This document shows positions 34,280 to 43,019 of a stretch of 64,000 nt of DNA, piece by piece; the first letter of the stretch is position 1; each line of letters starts with the position of its first letter. Below the pieces are notes generated by a model, which worked only from the letters and a program-made list of their open reading frames with translations, was not told the origin of the DNA and did no database searches. This stretch comes from Halolamina sediminis (GTDB lineage Archaea > Halobacteriota > Halobacteria > Halobacteriales > Haloferacaceae). Location: positions 434,001 to 498,000 of the forward strand of contig NZ_CVUA01000001.1 of the NCBI RefSeq assembly GCF_001282785.1. The letters are read 5' to 3'. Position numbers and translations under genes: made by a program.

Positions 34280-35722
34280 ATGACCTCCGCCCCCCACGTC
34301 GAACGCTCCTCGCTCACGCGGGGCCCGCTGCTCCGGCCGCTGGTCCGGCTGGCGTGGCCGCTGGTGGCGATCCAGCTCCTCCAGGTTGCCTACAACCTCG
34401 TCGACACGATCTGGCTGGGGCGGCTCTCCGCCGACGCCGTCGGCGCGCTCAGCCTCGCCTTTCCGCTCGTCTTCCTCGTGATCTCGATCGGCGGCGGGTT
34501 CACCGCCGCGGGCGCGATCCTCGTCGCCCAGCACACCGGCGCGGGCGGCGACCGCGCGGCCGGCCGGATCGCGGGCCAGACCCTCGGCTTCGTCGGCATC
34601 GTCTCGGTCGTCGTCGGGGCGATCGGCTTCCTCGCGACGGGGCCGCTGCTCGCGCTGCTACCGGCCGACCCCGTGACTGCCGAGCGGATCGTCCCCCACG
34701 CCGCCGAGTACATGCGGGTGTTCTTTCTCGGCTCGCCCGCCCTGTTCGGCTTCTTCGTGTTCTCGGCGCTGATGCGCGGCACTGGCGACACGCGCACGCC
34801 GCTGGTGGTGATGATCCTCTCCGTCGCCGTTAACGTCGCGCTCGACCCGTTCCTGATCTTCGGTTGGTGGGTGTTCCCGGCGCTGGGCGTCGAGGGCGCC
34901 GCGATCGCGACCGTCACCTCCCGCGGGATCGCGACGGTCGCCGGGCTGTACGTGCTGTTCGGCACCGGCCTCGGCCCCACGATCGAGCCGCGGGACCTGA
35001 TCCCGAAGCCGGGGCCGGTCCGCCAGATCGTCGAGCTTGGCGTCCCGACCGCGCTGGAGCAGTCCGGCACCGCGCTCGCGATGGTCGCCGCCACCGCGAT
35101 GGTCGCGACGTTCCCACCGGCGGTCGTCGCGGCATACGGCCTCGGGAACCGCCTCATCTCGGTCGTCACACTGCCCGCCATGGGGCTCTCACAAGCGATG
35201 GACACCGCGGTCGGCCAGAACCTCGGCGCCGCCGAGCCCGAGCGCGCGACCCGGGCCGTCAAGCTCGGGACGGGGCTGGTCGTCGCCGTGCTCTCAGTGG
35301 TCGCGATACTCGTCGCCGCCGTCCCGGAGCCGATCGTCGCCCTGTTCCTCCCCGCGACGACGGCGGGCGCCGTCGCGACGATCGACTACGCCGCGACGTA
35401 CCTCCGGATCGCCAGCGTCGCGTTCGTGTTCTTCGGCGTGTTTCAGGTCGCGATGGGGACGTTCCGCGGCGCGGGCAACACCACGACCGCGCTGGCGCTC
35501 TCGCTGCTGGCGCTGTGGGTCGTCCGCCTCCCGGCGACGTACCTGCTCGCGTTCCCGCTGGGCTGGGGGCCGACGGGCGTCTGGACGGCCGTCGCGCTCG
35601 GGGACATCGTCGGCGCGATCGCCGCCCTCGCGTGGCTCTCCCGCGGGACGTGGAAGTCGGCGGTCGTCGACTCGACGCCGGTCTCGCCGGGACGGAACGT
35701 CCCCCGACAGAGCGACGACTAG
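34280..35722 (+). CDS. MATE-family efflux transporter
   Basis: This 480-residue protein has about twelve membrane spans arranged as two homologous halves, beginning LVRLAWPLVAIQLLQVAYNL, a typical MATE start, and with NLVDTIWLGRLS and MGLSQAMDTAVGQNLGAA matching the family's conserved loops. MATE proteins export cationic drugs or metabolites in exchange for sodium or protons. Start ATG 34280. The C-terminal tail is short. It is divergent from mtnP. Confidence 0.95.
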   Translation: MTSAPHVERSSLTRGPLLRPLVRLAWPLVAIQLLQVAYNLVDTIWLGRLSADAVGALSLAFPLVFLVISIGGGFTAAGAILVAQHTGAGGDRAAGRIAGQTLGFVGIVSVVVGAIGFLATGPLLALLPADPVTAERIVPHAAEYMRVFFLGSPALFGFFVFSALMRGTGDTRTPLVVMILSVAVNVALDPFLIFGWWVFPALGVEGAAIATVTSRGIATVAGLYVLFGTGLGPTIEPRDLIPKPGPVRQIVELGVPTALEQSGTALAMVAATAMVATFPPAVVAAYGLGNRLISVVTLPAMGLSQAMDTAVGQNLGAAEPERATRAVKLGTGLVVAVLSVVAILVAAVPEPIVALFLPATTAGAVATIDYAATYLRIASVAFVFFGVFQVAMGTFRGAGNTTTALALSLLALWVVRLPATYLLAFPLGWGPTGVWTAVALGDIVGAIAALAWLSRGTWKSAVVDSTPVSPGRNVPRQSDD

Positions 35723-35749
35723 CGCGTCACGGCGAAGCAACGAGGAAGA

Positions 35750-36706
35750 CTACACGAGCGCGCCCGACTGCAACACCGAGATCAGCACCGTCAGCACCGG
35801 CACCGACAGCAGCGTCGTCGCCGCCACCGCCGTCGAGACGAACTCCGGCGCGCTGACGCCGCCGACCTCCACGTCGTCGGCGAACTCGATCAGCAGCACC
35901 AGCGGCGTCACCGCCGCGGGCATCGCCGACTCCAGCACGAACGTCCGGGCGACGGTGGGCTCCTCGAAGCCGACCAGCAGGGCGACGCCGACCGCGACCG
36001 CGGGCGCGACGACCATCTTCCCCACGCTCGCGACGCCGATCTGGAACGGCGCGGCGCCGAAGTCGGTGTTCGCGAGCTGGATGCCGAGGATCAGCAGCAT
36101 CACGGGGATCGAGGCGTCGCCGACCAGTCGCAGCGTCTCCATCGCCGTCGATCCGCCCGCGGGCACGAGCCCCAGCGCCCGCATCAGCAGCCCCGCGGCG
36201 ACCGCGTAGATCAGCGGGATGCGGAACACGCGCCTGAGCGCGCCCAGCCCCGCGCTCCCGCCGCCGCGGGAGGCGACGTACACGCCGACGGTGTACATCA
36301 ACACCGACTGGGCGGCGACGTACAGCACCGCCACCCCCCGGCCGACGCTGCCGAACGCGAAGTCGCTGACGGGGATGCCGTAGTTGCCGGCGTTGGGGAA
36401 CGTCGAGACGAGCACCAGCGCAGACAGCGTCGCGTCGTCGACGCCGAGCAGCCGGCCCGAGAGCTCCACCAGCGCCGCCATCCCCAGCGTGAACGCGGTG
36501 ACCGCCGCGGCGAGGCGGAGCAGCGTCTCGCCGCCCAACCCCGTATCGAGCAGGCTGTGGAGCACCAGTGCCGGCGCGAGCACGTACACCGTCGCCGTGT
36601 TGAGCGGCCCGGGCTCCACGTCCCTCGCCCGGCCGAGGGTGAACCCGACCCCCGCGATCAGGACGATCGGCAGGATGGCCGAGACGAAGATGTCGATCAG
36701 TGCCAC
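35750..36706 (-). CDS. AEC-family (auxin efflux carrier-like) transporter
   Basis: This 318-residue membrane protein has about ten spans, starting IFVSAILPIVLIAGVGFTLG and containing the conserved LVSTFPNAGNYGIPVSDFAFG with its proline/asparagine-rich crossing. The AEC family exports small organic acids such as malate or auxin-like compounds. The substrate is unknown. It converges with the MATE gene after 27 bases. Confidence 0.93.
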   Translation of the reverse strand: MALIDIFVSAILPIVLIAGVGFTLGRARDVEPGPLNTATVYVLAPALVLHSLLDTGLGGETLLRLAAAVTAFTLGMAALVELSGRLLGVDDATLSALVLVSTFPNAGNYGIPVSDFAFGSVGRGVAVLYVAAQSVLMYTVGVYVASRGGGSAGLGALRRVFRIPLIYAVAAGLLMRALGLVPAGGSTAMETLRLVGDASIPVMLLILGIQLANTDFGAAPFQIGVASVGKMVVAPAVAVGVALLVGFEEPTVARTFVLESAMPAAVTPLVLLIEFADDVEVGGVSAPEFVSTAVAATTLLSVPVLTVLISVLQSGALV

Positions 36707-36771
36707 TACGGAAGCCTGATCGGCGCGGAATCAAGAGGGGTTCGGTCCCGGCGATCGGCTGCCGTAGCGAG

Positions 36772-37029
36772 TCACTGCTCGGCGATCTGGATCCCTCGGG
36801 CGACGACGTAGAGCAGGACGATCCCGGTCCCGACCGCGAGGACGAACTGGGCCAGGAGCGTGAACACTGTCCCGAGAACGGAGAAGCTCCCGAACAGTAA
36901 CACGATCGAGAAGGGGAGAAACGCCGTCGCGGCGACCAACAGGACGAGTTTCCCGAGGGGGATCGCCTCCGAGAGAACGCGCTCTCGATCTATCGCGCCG
37001 GTCTCCTCGTCGACGAACGGGTGGGACAC
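36772..37029 (-). CDS. small two-span membrane protein
   Basis: This 85-residue protein has a polar N terminus (MSHPFVDEETGAIDRERVLS) and two hydrophobic stretches, KLVLLVAATAFLPFSIVLLF and LAQFVLAVGTGIVLLYVV. No family is recognised. It lies between corA and the AEC gene on the same strand and could belong to one transcript with corA upstream. Confidence 0.75.
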   Translation of the reverse strand: MSHPFVDEETGAIDRERVLSEAIPLGKLVLLVAATAFLPFSIVLLFGSFSVLGTVFTLLAQFVLAVGTGIVLLYVVARGIQIAEQ

Positions 37030-37079
37030 GAGTCCCGATACTCGGCGGTCCTACATGTCTCCACCGCCACCAGTCGCTG

Positions 37080-38066
37080 TTAGAGCCACCCCTGCCGGCG
37101 GAAGTGGCCGAGCAGCAGCATCGCCACCAGTGCCATCCCGAGCATCGTCGCCGGGTAGCCGTACGTCCAGCCGAGTTCGGGCATCGCGAAGGGCGTCCCC
37201 GCGAAGTTCATCCCGTAGACCCCGACGACGAACGTCAGCGGGATGAAGATCGCCGCGACCACGGTCAGCGTCTTCATCACGTCGTTTGTCGACTGGGAGA
37301 CGGCGTTGAGGTAGATGTCCCGCGAGCCGCCGGTCAGGTCCCGGTACGTCTCGATCAGGTCCACCACCTGCACGAGGTGGTCGGAGACGTCCCGGAAGTA
37401 CTTCTCGTTGCTCTCGGCGACCTGGGGCACGTCGCCGCGGGCGAGCGAGGAGACGGCCTCTCGGGCGGGCCACGCCACCTTCCGGAACGCCAGCAGGTCC
37501 CGGCGCACGCCGTTGAGCTCCTCGAGGATCTCCGGCTCGGGGTCGTGGAGCACCCGCTCCTCGACGGCCTCGATGTCGGTCTCGATCTCGTCGAGCACGT
37601 CGAAGTAGTCGTCGACGATCGCGTCGAGCACGCGGTAGGCGAGGAAGTCCGCGCCGCGGTCGGCGACGCGGCTGCTGTCCCGGGTCCAGGCGGGGGCCGT
37701 CGGCGCCACCAGTTCGAGCTCGGGCGGCGCGATCGTCACCAGCCAGCCGTCGCCGACGAACAGCCCGACCGACTGGGTGTGGATCTCCTTCCCGAACGCC
37801 ACGTTGTCGCGCTGACTCAGCCGGGTCGTCTTCATCAGCACGAACGTGTGGTCGCCGTACTCCTCGGTCTTCGGCCGGGTGTTCTCGTCGAGGGCGTCCT
37901 CGACGGCCAGCGGGTGGATGTCGAAGCGGTCCCTGATCGCGTCCAGATCCGACCGTTCGCCCGCGGAGGCGTGGATCCACGTCTCGCCCGGAGCGTCGAC
38001 GGCCGCGCCCACGTCGTCGTACTCCTCGACGCCGGCGCCCGTGTAGACGACCGCTTGGAGCGTCAC
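37080..38066 (-). CDS. corA: CorA-type magnesium/divalent cation channel
   Basis: This 328-residue protein has a cytoplasmic N-terminal domain rich in acid residues and two C-terminal membrane spans with the signature YGMN at residues 284-287 and the last span before a basic end (FRRQGWL). CorA forms pentameric channels for Mg2+ and Co2+. The start is a GTG at 38066 (MTLQAV) that overlaps the stop of a 56-residue ORF (GTGA), so it appears translationally coupled to it. Confidence 0.95.
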   Translation of the reverse strand: MTLQAVVYTGAGVEEYDDVGAAVDAPGETWIHASAGERSDLDAIRDRFDIHPLAVEDALDENTRPKTEEYGDHTFVLMKTTRLSQRDNVAFGKEIHTQSVGLFVGDGWLVTIAPPELELVAPTAPAWTRDSSRVADRGADFLAYRVLDAIVDDYFDVLDEIETDIEAVEERVLHDPEPEILEELNGVRRDLLAFRKVAWPAREAVSSLARGDVPQVAESNEKYFRDVSDHLVQVVDLIETYRDLTGGSRDIYLNAVSQSTNDVMKTLTVVAAIFIPLTFVVGVYGMNFAGTPFAMPELGWTYGYPATMLGMALVAMLLLGHFRRQGWL

Positions 38067-38233
38067 GGCGCTCCCTCCGCCTGCGGGCCGGCCCCTGTCG
38101 TCACGAGCACGATCCCCACCATCACCGCCGTCAGCGAGAACGCCCGACCGGGGTAGGGAACGTAGAGCCCGACGCCGTAGCTCAGCAGGCCGGCGACGAG
38201 GAGGCCGCCGCCCGCCACTCTCCGTCGATCCAT
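38063..38233 (-). CDS. 56-residue two-span membrane protein upstream of corA
   Basis: From ATG 38233 the minus strand encodes MDRRRVAGGGLLVAGLLSYG, a stretch VGLYVPYPGRAF, a second hydrophobic part SLTAVMVGIVLVTT and a short polar end, stopping at TGA 38063-38065. Its stop overlaps the corA start by four bases. Composition, an ATG and the tight coupling support a real gene. It may assist CorA; this is inferred from position only. Confidence 0.7.
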   Translation of the reverse strand: MDRRRVAGGGLLVAGLLSYGVGLYVPYPGRAFSLTAVMVGIVLVTTGAGPQAEGAP

Positions 38234-38274
38234 GGTTCGCGTTCGGGCGACGGGTAGTTAAAGCCGACCGCGCC

Positions 38275-39042
38275 CTACGCCGACTCCAGGAACGTCCGCA
38301 GCCGGTCGTTGACGACCTTCGACGCCTCGACGCCGACGAGGTGGCCGGCGCCTTCTACCCCGAACAGCTCCGCGTTCGGCAGCTCCTCGGCGAGCTCGCG
38401 CCCCCGAGCCGGCGGGCAGAGCCGGTCGTCGCCGCCGTGGACCACGAGTGTCGGCTCGGTGATCTCGTAGGGCTTCTCGACGGCGAAGGGTTCGAGGGCG
38501 GCGGCCTGTCGCTCCCAAGACTCGCGGTCGGCGTCCTCGGCGGCGCGCCACTCCACGAGCTGGCTGATCGCGTCAGCCTGCTCGTCGACGAACTCCCGAG
38601 AGAGCGCCGACTCCACCGACGTCCGGAGCGCCGCCTCGTCGCTCGGCGGCGCGAACATGGGCTCGGGATCGTAGCTGTCGCCCGAGAGCGCGGTGCCGAA
38701 CAGCGTGAGCGATTGGACGCGGCCGGTCGTGCGGGCGAGTTCGAGTGCGACCATCCCGCCGAGACCGGCGCCGACGACGTGGGCCGACCGCACGCCGTGG
38801 TCCCGCAGCACCGCCACGGCGTCGTCGGCCAGCGTCTCGACGGTGCAGTCCGCTGGCGGATCGTCGGAACGCCCGCAGCCGCGCGTGTCGGCCACGATCA
38901 GTTCGTACGGCCCGGCGAGGGCGGCGTGCTGCCAGCCCCACTGCCACGCGCCGAGGCCGACGTCGCCACAACACAGCACCGCCTCGCCGTTGCCGTCGCT
39001 CTCGTAGTACAGCGAGACGCCGTCGTTGTTCGCGTGAGGCAC
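38275..39042 (-). CDS. alpha/beta-hydrolase-fold protein lacking the nucleophile serine
   Basis: This 255-residue protein (GTG start at 39042, MPHANNDGVSLYYE) has the hydrolase fold: DTRGCGRSDDPP, an elbow AHVVGAGLGGMVAL, a late Asp in VVHGGDDRLCPP and a His in GVEGAGHLVGVE. At the elbow the usual G-x-S-x-G reads G-A-G-L-G, so the nucleophile Ser is Gly. It may be a non-hydrolytic member, for example a binding protein, or a lyase-like enzyme. It diverges from the zinc protein gene. Confidence 0.85.
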   Translation of the reverse strand: MPHANNDGVSLYYESDGNGEAVLCCGDVGLGAWQWGWQHAALAGPYELIVADTRGCGRSDDPPADCTVETLADDAVAVLRDHGVRSAHVVGAGLGGMVALELARTTGRVQSLTLFGTALSGDSYDPEPMFAPPSDEAALRTSVESALSREFVDEQADAISQLVEWRAAEDADRESWERQAAALEPFAVEKPYEITEPTLVVHGGDDRLCPPARGRELAEELPNAELFGVEGAGHLVGVEASKVVNDRLRTFLESA

Positions 39043-39129
39043 GGGCGGCGGTTCGGCCGGGCCGGTGTTGACCGTTCCGGCGGAGAACCGATGAACAGGT
39101 TGAAACACGTCGATACTGACGGTTCGGCC

Positions 39130-39339
39130 ATGCCTACGTGCGAACGCTGTGGCGTACAGCTCGACGCCACGGGTGGGGGGCTCAAGGACGCGCTCGGCCT
39201 CGCGAGCTACGACGGCTACGAGTGCCGACGCTGTGGGACACTGCTCTGTTCGGACTGCTACAACAAGCGGACGACGGAGCTCGCCGGGGCGGCACCCGAC
39301 AGCTGTCCGCAGTGTGACGGGCGACTGGAGAAGCGGTAA
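39130..39339 (+). CDS. small zinc-finger protein with four CxxC motifs
   Basis: This 69-residue protein has eight cysteines in four CxxC pairs: Cys4/Cys7, Cys32/Cys35, Cys40/Cys43 and Cys59/Cys62. The pairs would bind two zinc ions in a ribbon or cross-brace fold. I used the ATG at 39130 (MPTCERCG), since the in-frame extension from 39091 looks non-conserved. No other domain is present. It may act by protein or nucleic-acid binding; function is unknown. Confidence 0.8.
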   Translation: MPTCERCGVQLDATGGGLKDALGLASYDGYECRRCGTLLCSDCYNKRTTELAGAAPDSCPQCDGRLEKR

Positions 39340-39358
39340 CGGTCGCGGTCGGTCGCCC

Positions 39359-39997
39359 TCACTCGATTTTCTCGACTGTCACCACTGTCGCCCACGCGTC
39401 GCCGACGACGTAGCCCGTCTCGTAGGTCTCGTTCTCGTACCGGACGTACTCCACGTCCTGTAGGGACTCGGGGAGCGAGCCCCACTTCCCGTACGGCGCG
39501 TAGTACTCGCCCTCGGTGATCGCGGTCCGGACTTCGTCGCGAACGCGGTCCGGGAGGTCTTCGAGCGCGACGACGGTCGCGTTCCCGCCGGGCGTGTCGA
39601 CGGACGTTCGGATCTGGTAGGAGGCGTACAGCTCCCCGGAATGGGTGGAGATCTCGTACAACTCGCTCTCATATCGGACGTACTCGTGCTCCTGGAACGA
39701 GTCGACGTGCTCGAAGTCGTACCCCGCGGAGTCGTTCACGTACGACGTGTTCGGGACAAAGCTCGCCTCGCCGTCGATCGCGTCCCGGAACGCGTGCTGC
39801 TGTTGGTCGTTCAGCTCCTCGAACGCGACGACGCGCTCGGACCCGTCCGTACTCGTGGCGGGTGTCACTGTCGGCGTCTCAGTCGCCGTCTGCGTCGGGG
39901 TCGCCGACCTGTCTGTTCCGGGCGTGCCGACGCCGCCGAGACAGCCGGCGAGGAGGATCACAGCCGCGAGCGCGACGACGGGGGCCGATTTCCGCAT
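39359..39997 (-). CDS. lipoprotein with internally duplicated domain
   Basis: This 212-residue protein has a lipoprotein signal (VVALAAVILLAGC), a Thr/Pro-rich linker and two related modules of about 60 residues. Module 1 contains ELNDQQQHAFRDAI...HEYVRYESELYEI, and module 2 contains DLPDRVRDEVRTAI...VEYVRYENETYET. The shared YVRYE(S/N)E(L/T)YE motif marks the duplication. It is probably a surface-anchored protein of unknown function; I recognise no named family with confidence. Start ATG is at 39997. Confidence 0.8.
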   Translation of the reverse strand: MRKSAPVVALAAVILLAGCLGGVGTPGTDRSATPTQTATETPTVTPATSTDGSERVVAFEELNDQQQHAFRDAIDGEASFVPNTSYVNDSAGYDFEHVDSFQEHEYVRYESELYEISTHSGELYASYQIRTSVDTPGGNATVVALEDLPDRVRDEVRTAITEGEYYAPYGKWGSLPESLQDVEYVRYENETYETGYVVGDAWATVVTVEKIE

Positions 39998-40058
39998 ACC
40001 CACACTCCCGCGCCGTCGGTTGAAACCTTTGTGCCGGGATCGTCCGAAAAACCGCCGC

Positions 40059-42824
40059 TTACGCCGTCTGCTTCTGGCGCAGCACGTCGGGCGCCTCGTC
40101 CAGCGCCTCGTCGAGCGCCTCCACGTCCGGGCCGCCGCCCTGTGCGAAGTCCGGCGGGCCGCCGCCGCCGCCGCCGACTTTGCGGGCGAGCTCGCCGATG
40201 ACCTCCCCGGCGTCGATGTCGACGCCGTCGGGGACGCCGACGACGATCTGTGCGGAGCCGTCGGCGCCGGAGCCGACGACCGCGACCTTTCCGTCCTCGA
40301 CCAGCGCGTTCGCGGTGGCCTGCAGCTCGTCGGCGTCGGCGTCGATGCGCTGGATCACGGCGGTCGCGCCGTCGACGTCGACCTCCTCGGCGTCCTCGCC
40401 GCCGCCCGCACGGGCTTCCGCGAGCTGCGATTTGAGGTCCTCGATCGTCTTCCCGCGCTCCTTCCACTCGGTGAAGAACCGCTCGGCGGCGTCGGGCACC
40501 TCTTGGGGGTTCACGTCGAACGTGTCGGCCGCGTCGTAGAGCGCGTCCTCGGTCGCCTGTGTCGCGTCGATCGCGGCCGCCCCCGCGGCGAACACGAACC
40601 GCTCGACGCCGTCCTGCACGGGCTCGGTGTTCAGGATCTTGATCGTCCCCACGTCGCCGGTCCGGTCGACGTGGGTGCCGCCACAGGCCTGCACGTCGTC
40701 GCCGACGTGGATCAGGCGGATGTTCTCTCCCGGCGGGATCCCGCCCTGGTAGAGGTCGAAGCCGTGCTCGGCCTCGGCCTCGTGGCGCTCGGGCCACTCC
40801 TGGCGGACGCTGGTGTTGTCGGTCACCATCTCGTTGGCGACGTGCTCGATCTGCTTGACCTCCTCGCGGCTCACGCGGTCGTAGTGGTTCACGTCCAGCC
40901 GTGAACTGTCGACGCCCTTCTGGGCGCCGGCCTGCCGGACGTGGTCGCCGAGCACCCGCCGCGCGGCCGCACCGACGATGTGGGTCGCGGTGTGGTGCTG
41001 CATCAGGCGGTGCCGGCGCTCGGCGTCGATTTTTCCGGTGACGAACTCGCCTTTCCCGGGGCTGTCAGTGGTCCGGTGCAGGATCACGCCGTCGCGGCGC
41101 TGGACGTCGACCACCTCGACGCTGCCGTCCTCGCTGACGAGCGTCCCGTGGTCGGCGGGCTGGCCGCCGCCCTCGGGGTAGAACATCGTCTGGTCGAGTA
41201 CGACGTCGTACCCCTCCTCGCGGTCGAGGACGTCGAGGACGACCGCTTCGAACTCCATGCGGTCCTGATCCTCGTAGTAGAGCTGGTCGGTCGCCGGGAG
41301 GTCCCCGACGCGGTCCTCCTCCTGATCCGCCTCTTCGAGCGCCTCCTCGGCGTCGTGGCGCTCGGCGACCAGCGAGTAGAAGTCGTCGGGCTCGTTCACC
41401 TCGGCGCCGCGCTCGCGGGCGATCTCGGCCACCATCGACGGCTGGATCCCGTGAGAGTCGTACAGCTCGATCAGCTGCTCCGTCGGGATCGGCGTCCCGG
41501 CCGCGGCGTGGTCGTCGGCCAGCTGCTGGACCTTCCGTCGGCCGCGTTCGAGCGTCTCCTCGTACTTGCGCTCCTCGGTGCGGACGATGTCGCGGATCGT
41601 GTCGCGGTTCTCGTACCCCAGCCGCTCGGCCTCTCGGTCGACCAGCTCGTCCAGCGGCACGTCGATCCCCACGTCGTCGACGAGTCGCTTCGTCCGGCGG
41701 AGCACCATCCGGGCGAGGTAGCCCGTGCCGACGTTCGAGGGGACGATCTCGTCGCCGAACATGTAGGCCAGACAGCGCGCGTGGTCGGCGATCGCGTAGA
41801 TCGACTCCAGCGGCTCCATCAGTTCCTCGAGCCGCTCGACGCTCACGTCCAGCCGTTCGGCGATGGTGTCGCGGGCAGCCTCCATGTCCTCGGCCTCGTC
41901 GATGTCCATGTGGCCCGCCAGCTTGGAGGCGCGGTGGACGAGATCGGCCTCCTCCTCGGTCATCTCGATCCCGGCGTTGTCCTTCAGGAACTCGATGGAC
42001 TCGGGGTAGATCGCCTCGTACACCGTGGGCGTCCCCTGACTCATCCACGTCCAGCGCTCGATCCCGTACCCCGTGTCGACGACCCGGCGATCCATCTCGG
42101 CGTACGTGTTGCCGTCCTTCATCTCGTACTCGCCGTCGGGGTCCTGTTCGAGCATCATGAAGACGAGCGTCGCCAGTTCGAGCCCCTTGTAGATCACCTC
42201 GAAGGCGGGGCCGGCGTTGCCGCCGCCGACCCACGGGTCCTCGATGAACGTGATCTCCTCGCGGGGGACGCCCATCGACGAGAAGAACTCCTCGCAGTAC
42301 TCGACACACTGGTCCTTCCAGTACACTTCGCCCTCGTAGGCGTAGTCCGTCCCCTCGTCGGCGTTGAACGCGTGGTGGCCGCCCATCTCGAACGCCATCG
42401 TGTGCCGGCCGGTTTTCCCGACGTTGTCGATGTCCTGCATCCGGATGCAGGGCTGGGAAACCACGAGGGGGTTCGCCGGCGGCGGCGACTCGCCGCTGGT
42501 GACGTGTGGTTGGAAGTCGTAGATCGACGCCTGCGTCAGGAGCACGTCGTCGCGCCAGCGATTGGCGGCGACTGGCGCGGGGTCGACCCGCTGGTGGTCG
42601 TGCTCCTCGAAGAAGGAGAGGAACGCCTCGCGCATCTCCGCCAGCGAGTACGACTCGTCGAACCCGGGATCGTCGATGAACCCGTAGTCCTCACAGGGGG
42701 GCTCCCCGCAGGTGTCGCGCTCGACGCGGCTCCAGAAGTGGGCGCCACACGACGAACAGGTCTGCCGTTCGAACCCGTTCTCGGCGAAGTAGTCGAGACG
42801 GTACTCGCTCTCGAGCTCACTCAT
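40059..42824 (-). CDS. alaS: alanyl-tRNA synthetase
   Basis: This 921-residue enzyme charges tRNA-Ala. It begins with the archaeal-type zinc-binding extension (CSSCGAHFW...C...C), followed by the class II catalytic core, the editing domain with [17 protein letters not shown] and [13 protein letters not shown], and the C-terminal oligomerisation/C-Ala domain ending in glycine-rich [14 protein letters not shown]. The editing motifs indicate hydrolysis of mischarged Ser/Gly-tRNA. Length and order are normal for the archaeal form. Confidence 0.98.
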   Translation of the reverse strand: MSELESEYRLDYFAENGFERQTCSSCGAHFWSRVERDTCGEPPCEDYGFIDDPGFDESYSLAEMREAFLSFFEEHDHQRVDPAPVAANRWRDDVLLTQASIYDFQPHVTSGESPPPANPLVVSQPCIRMQDIDNVGKTGRHTMAFEMGGHHAFNADEGTDYAYEGEVYWKDQCVEYCEEFFSSMGVPREEITFIEDPWVGGGNAGPAFEVIYKGLELATLVFMMLEQDPDGEYEMKDGNTYAEMDRRVVDTGYGIERWTWMSQGTPTVYEAIYPESIEFLKDNAGIEMTEEEADLVHRASKLAGHMDIDEAEDMEAARDTIAERLDVSVERLEELMEPLESIYAIADHARCLAYMFGDEIVPSNVGTGYLARMVLRRTKRLVDDVGIDVPLDELVDREAERLGYENRDTIRDIVRTEERKYEETLERGRRKVQQLADDHAAAGTPIPTEQLIELYDSHGIQPSMVAEIARERGAEVNEPDDFYSLVAERHDAEEALEEADQEEDRVGDLPATDQLYYEDQDRMEFEAVVLDVLDREEGYDVVLDQTMFYPEGGGQPADHGTLVSEDGSVEVVDVQRRDGVILHRTTDSPGKGEFVTGKIDAERRHRLMQHHTATHIVGAAARRVLGDHVRQAGAQKGVDSSRLDVNHYDRVSREEVKQIEHVANEMVTDNTSVRQEWPERHEAEAEHGFDLYQGGIPPGENIRLIHVGDDVQACGGTHVDRTGDVGTIKILNTEPVQDGVERFVFAAGAAAIDATQATEDALYDAADTFDVNPQEVPDAAERFFTEWKERGKTIEDLKSQLAEARAGGGEDAEEVDVDGATAVIQRIDADADELQATANALVEDGKVAVVGSGADGSAQIVVGVPDGVDIDAGEVIGELARKVGGGGGGPPDFAQGGGPDVEALDEALDEAPDVLRQKQTA

Positions 42825-43019
42825 TACCGGATGTGGTCAACCGCCGGGCAAAAGGATTCCGGGGTTCGTGCGGGCGAGTCGTTCGATCACCGACGGACGG
42901 GAGCCCCTGACCCGGCGGCGTACCCCGAACCTTACCGGGGGCATCAGACGCCCCTGTGAGACGCTCCACCGAAACACATATGCGACCATCTCGCAAGAGA
43001 AACAGTAGCTGTCTACACT

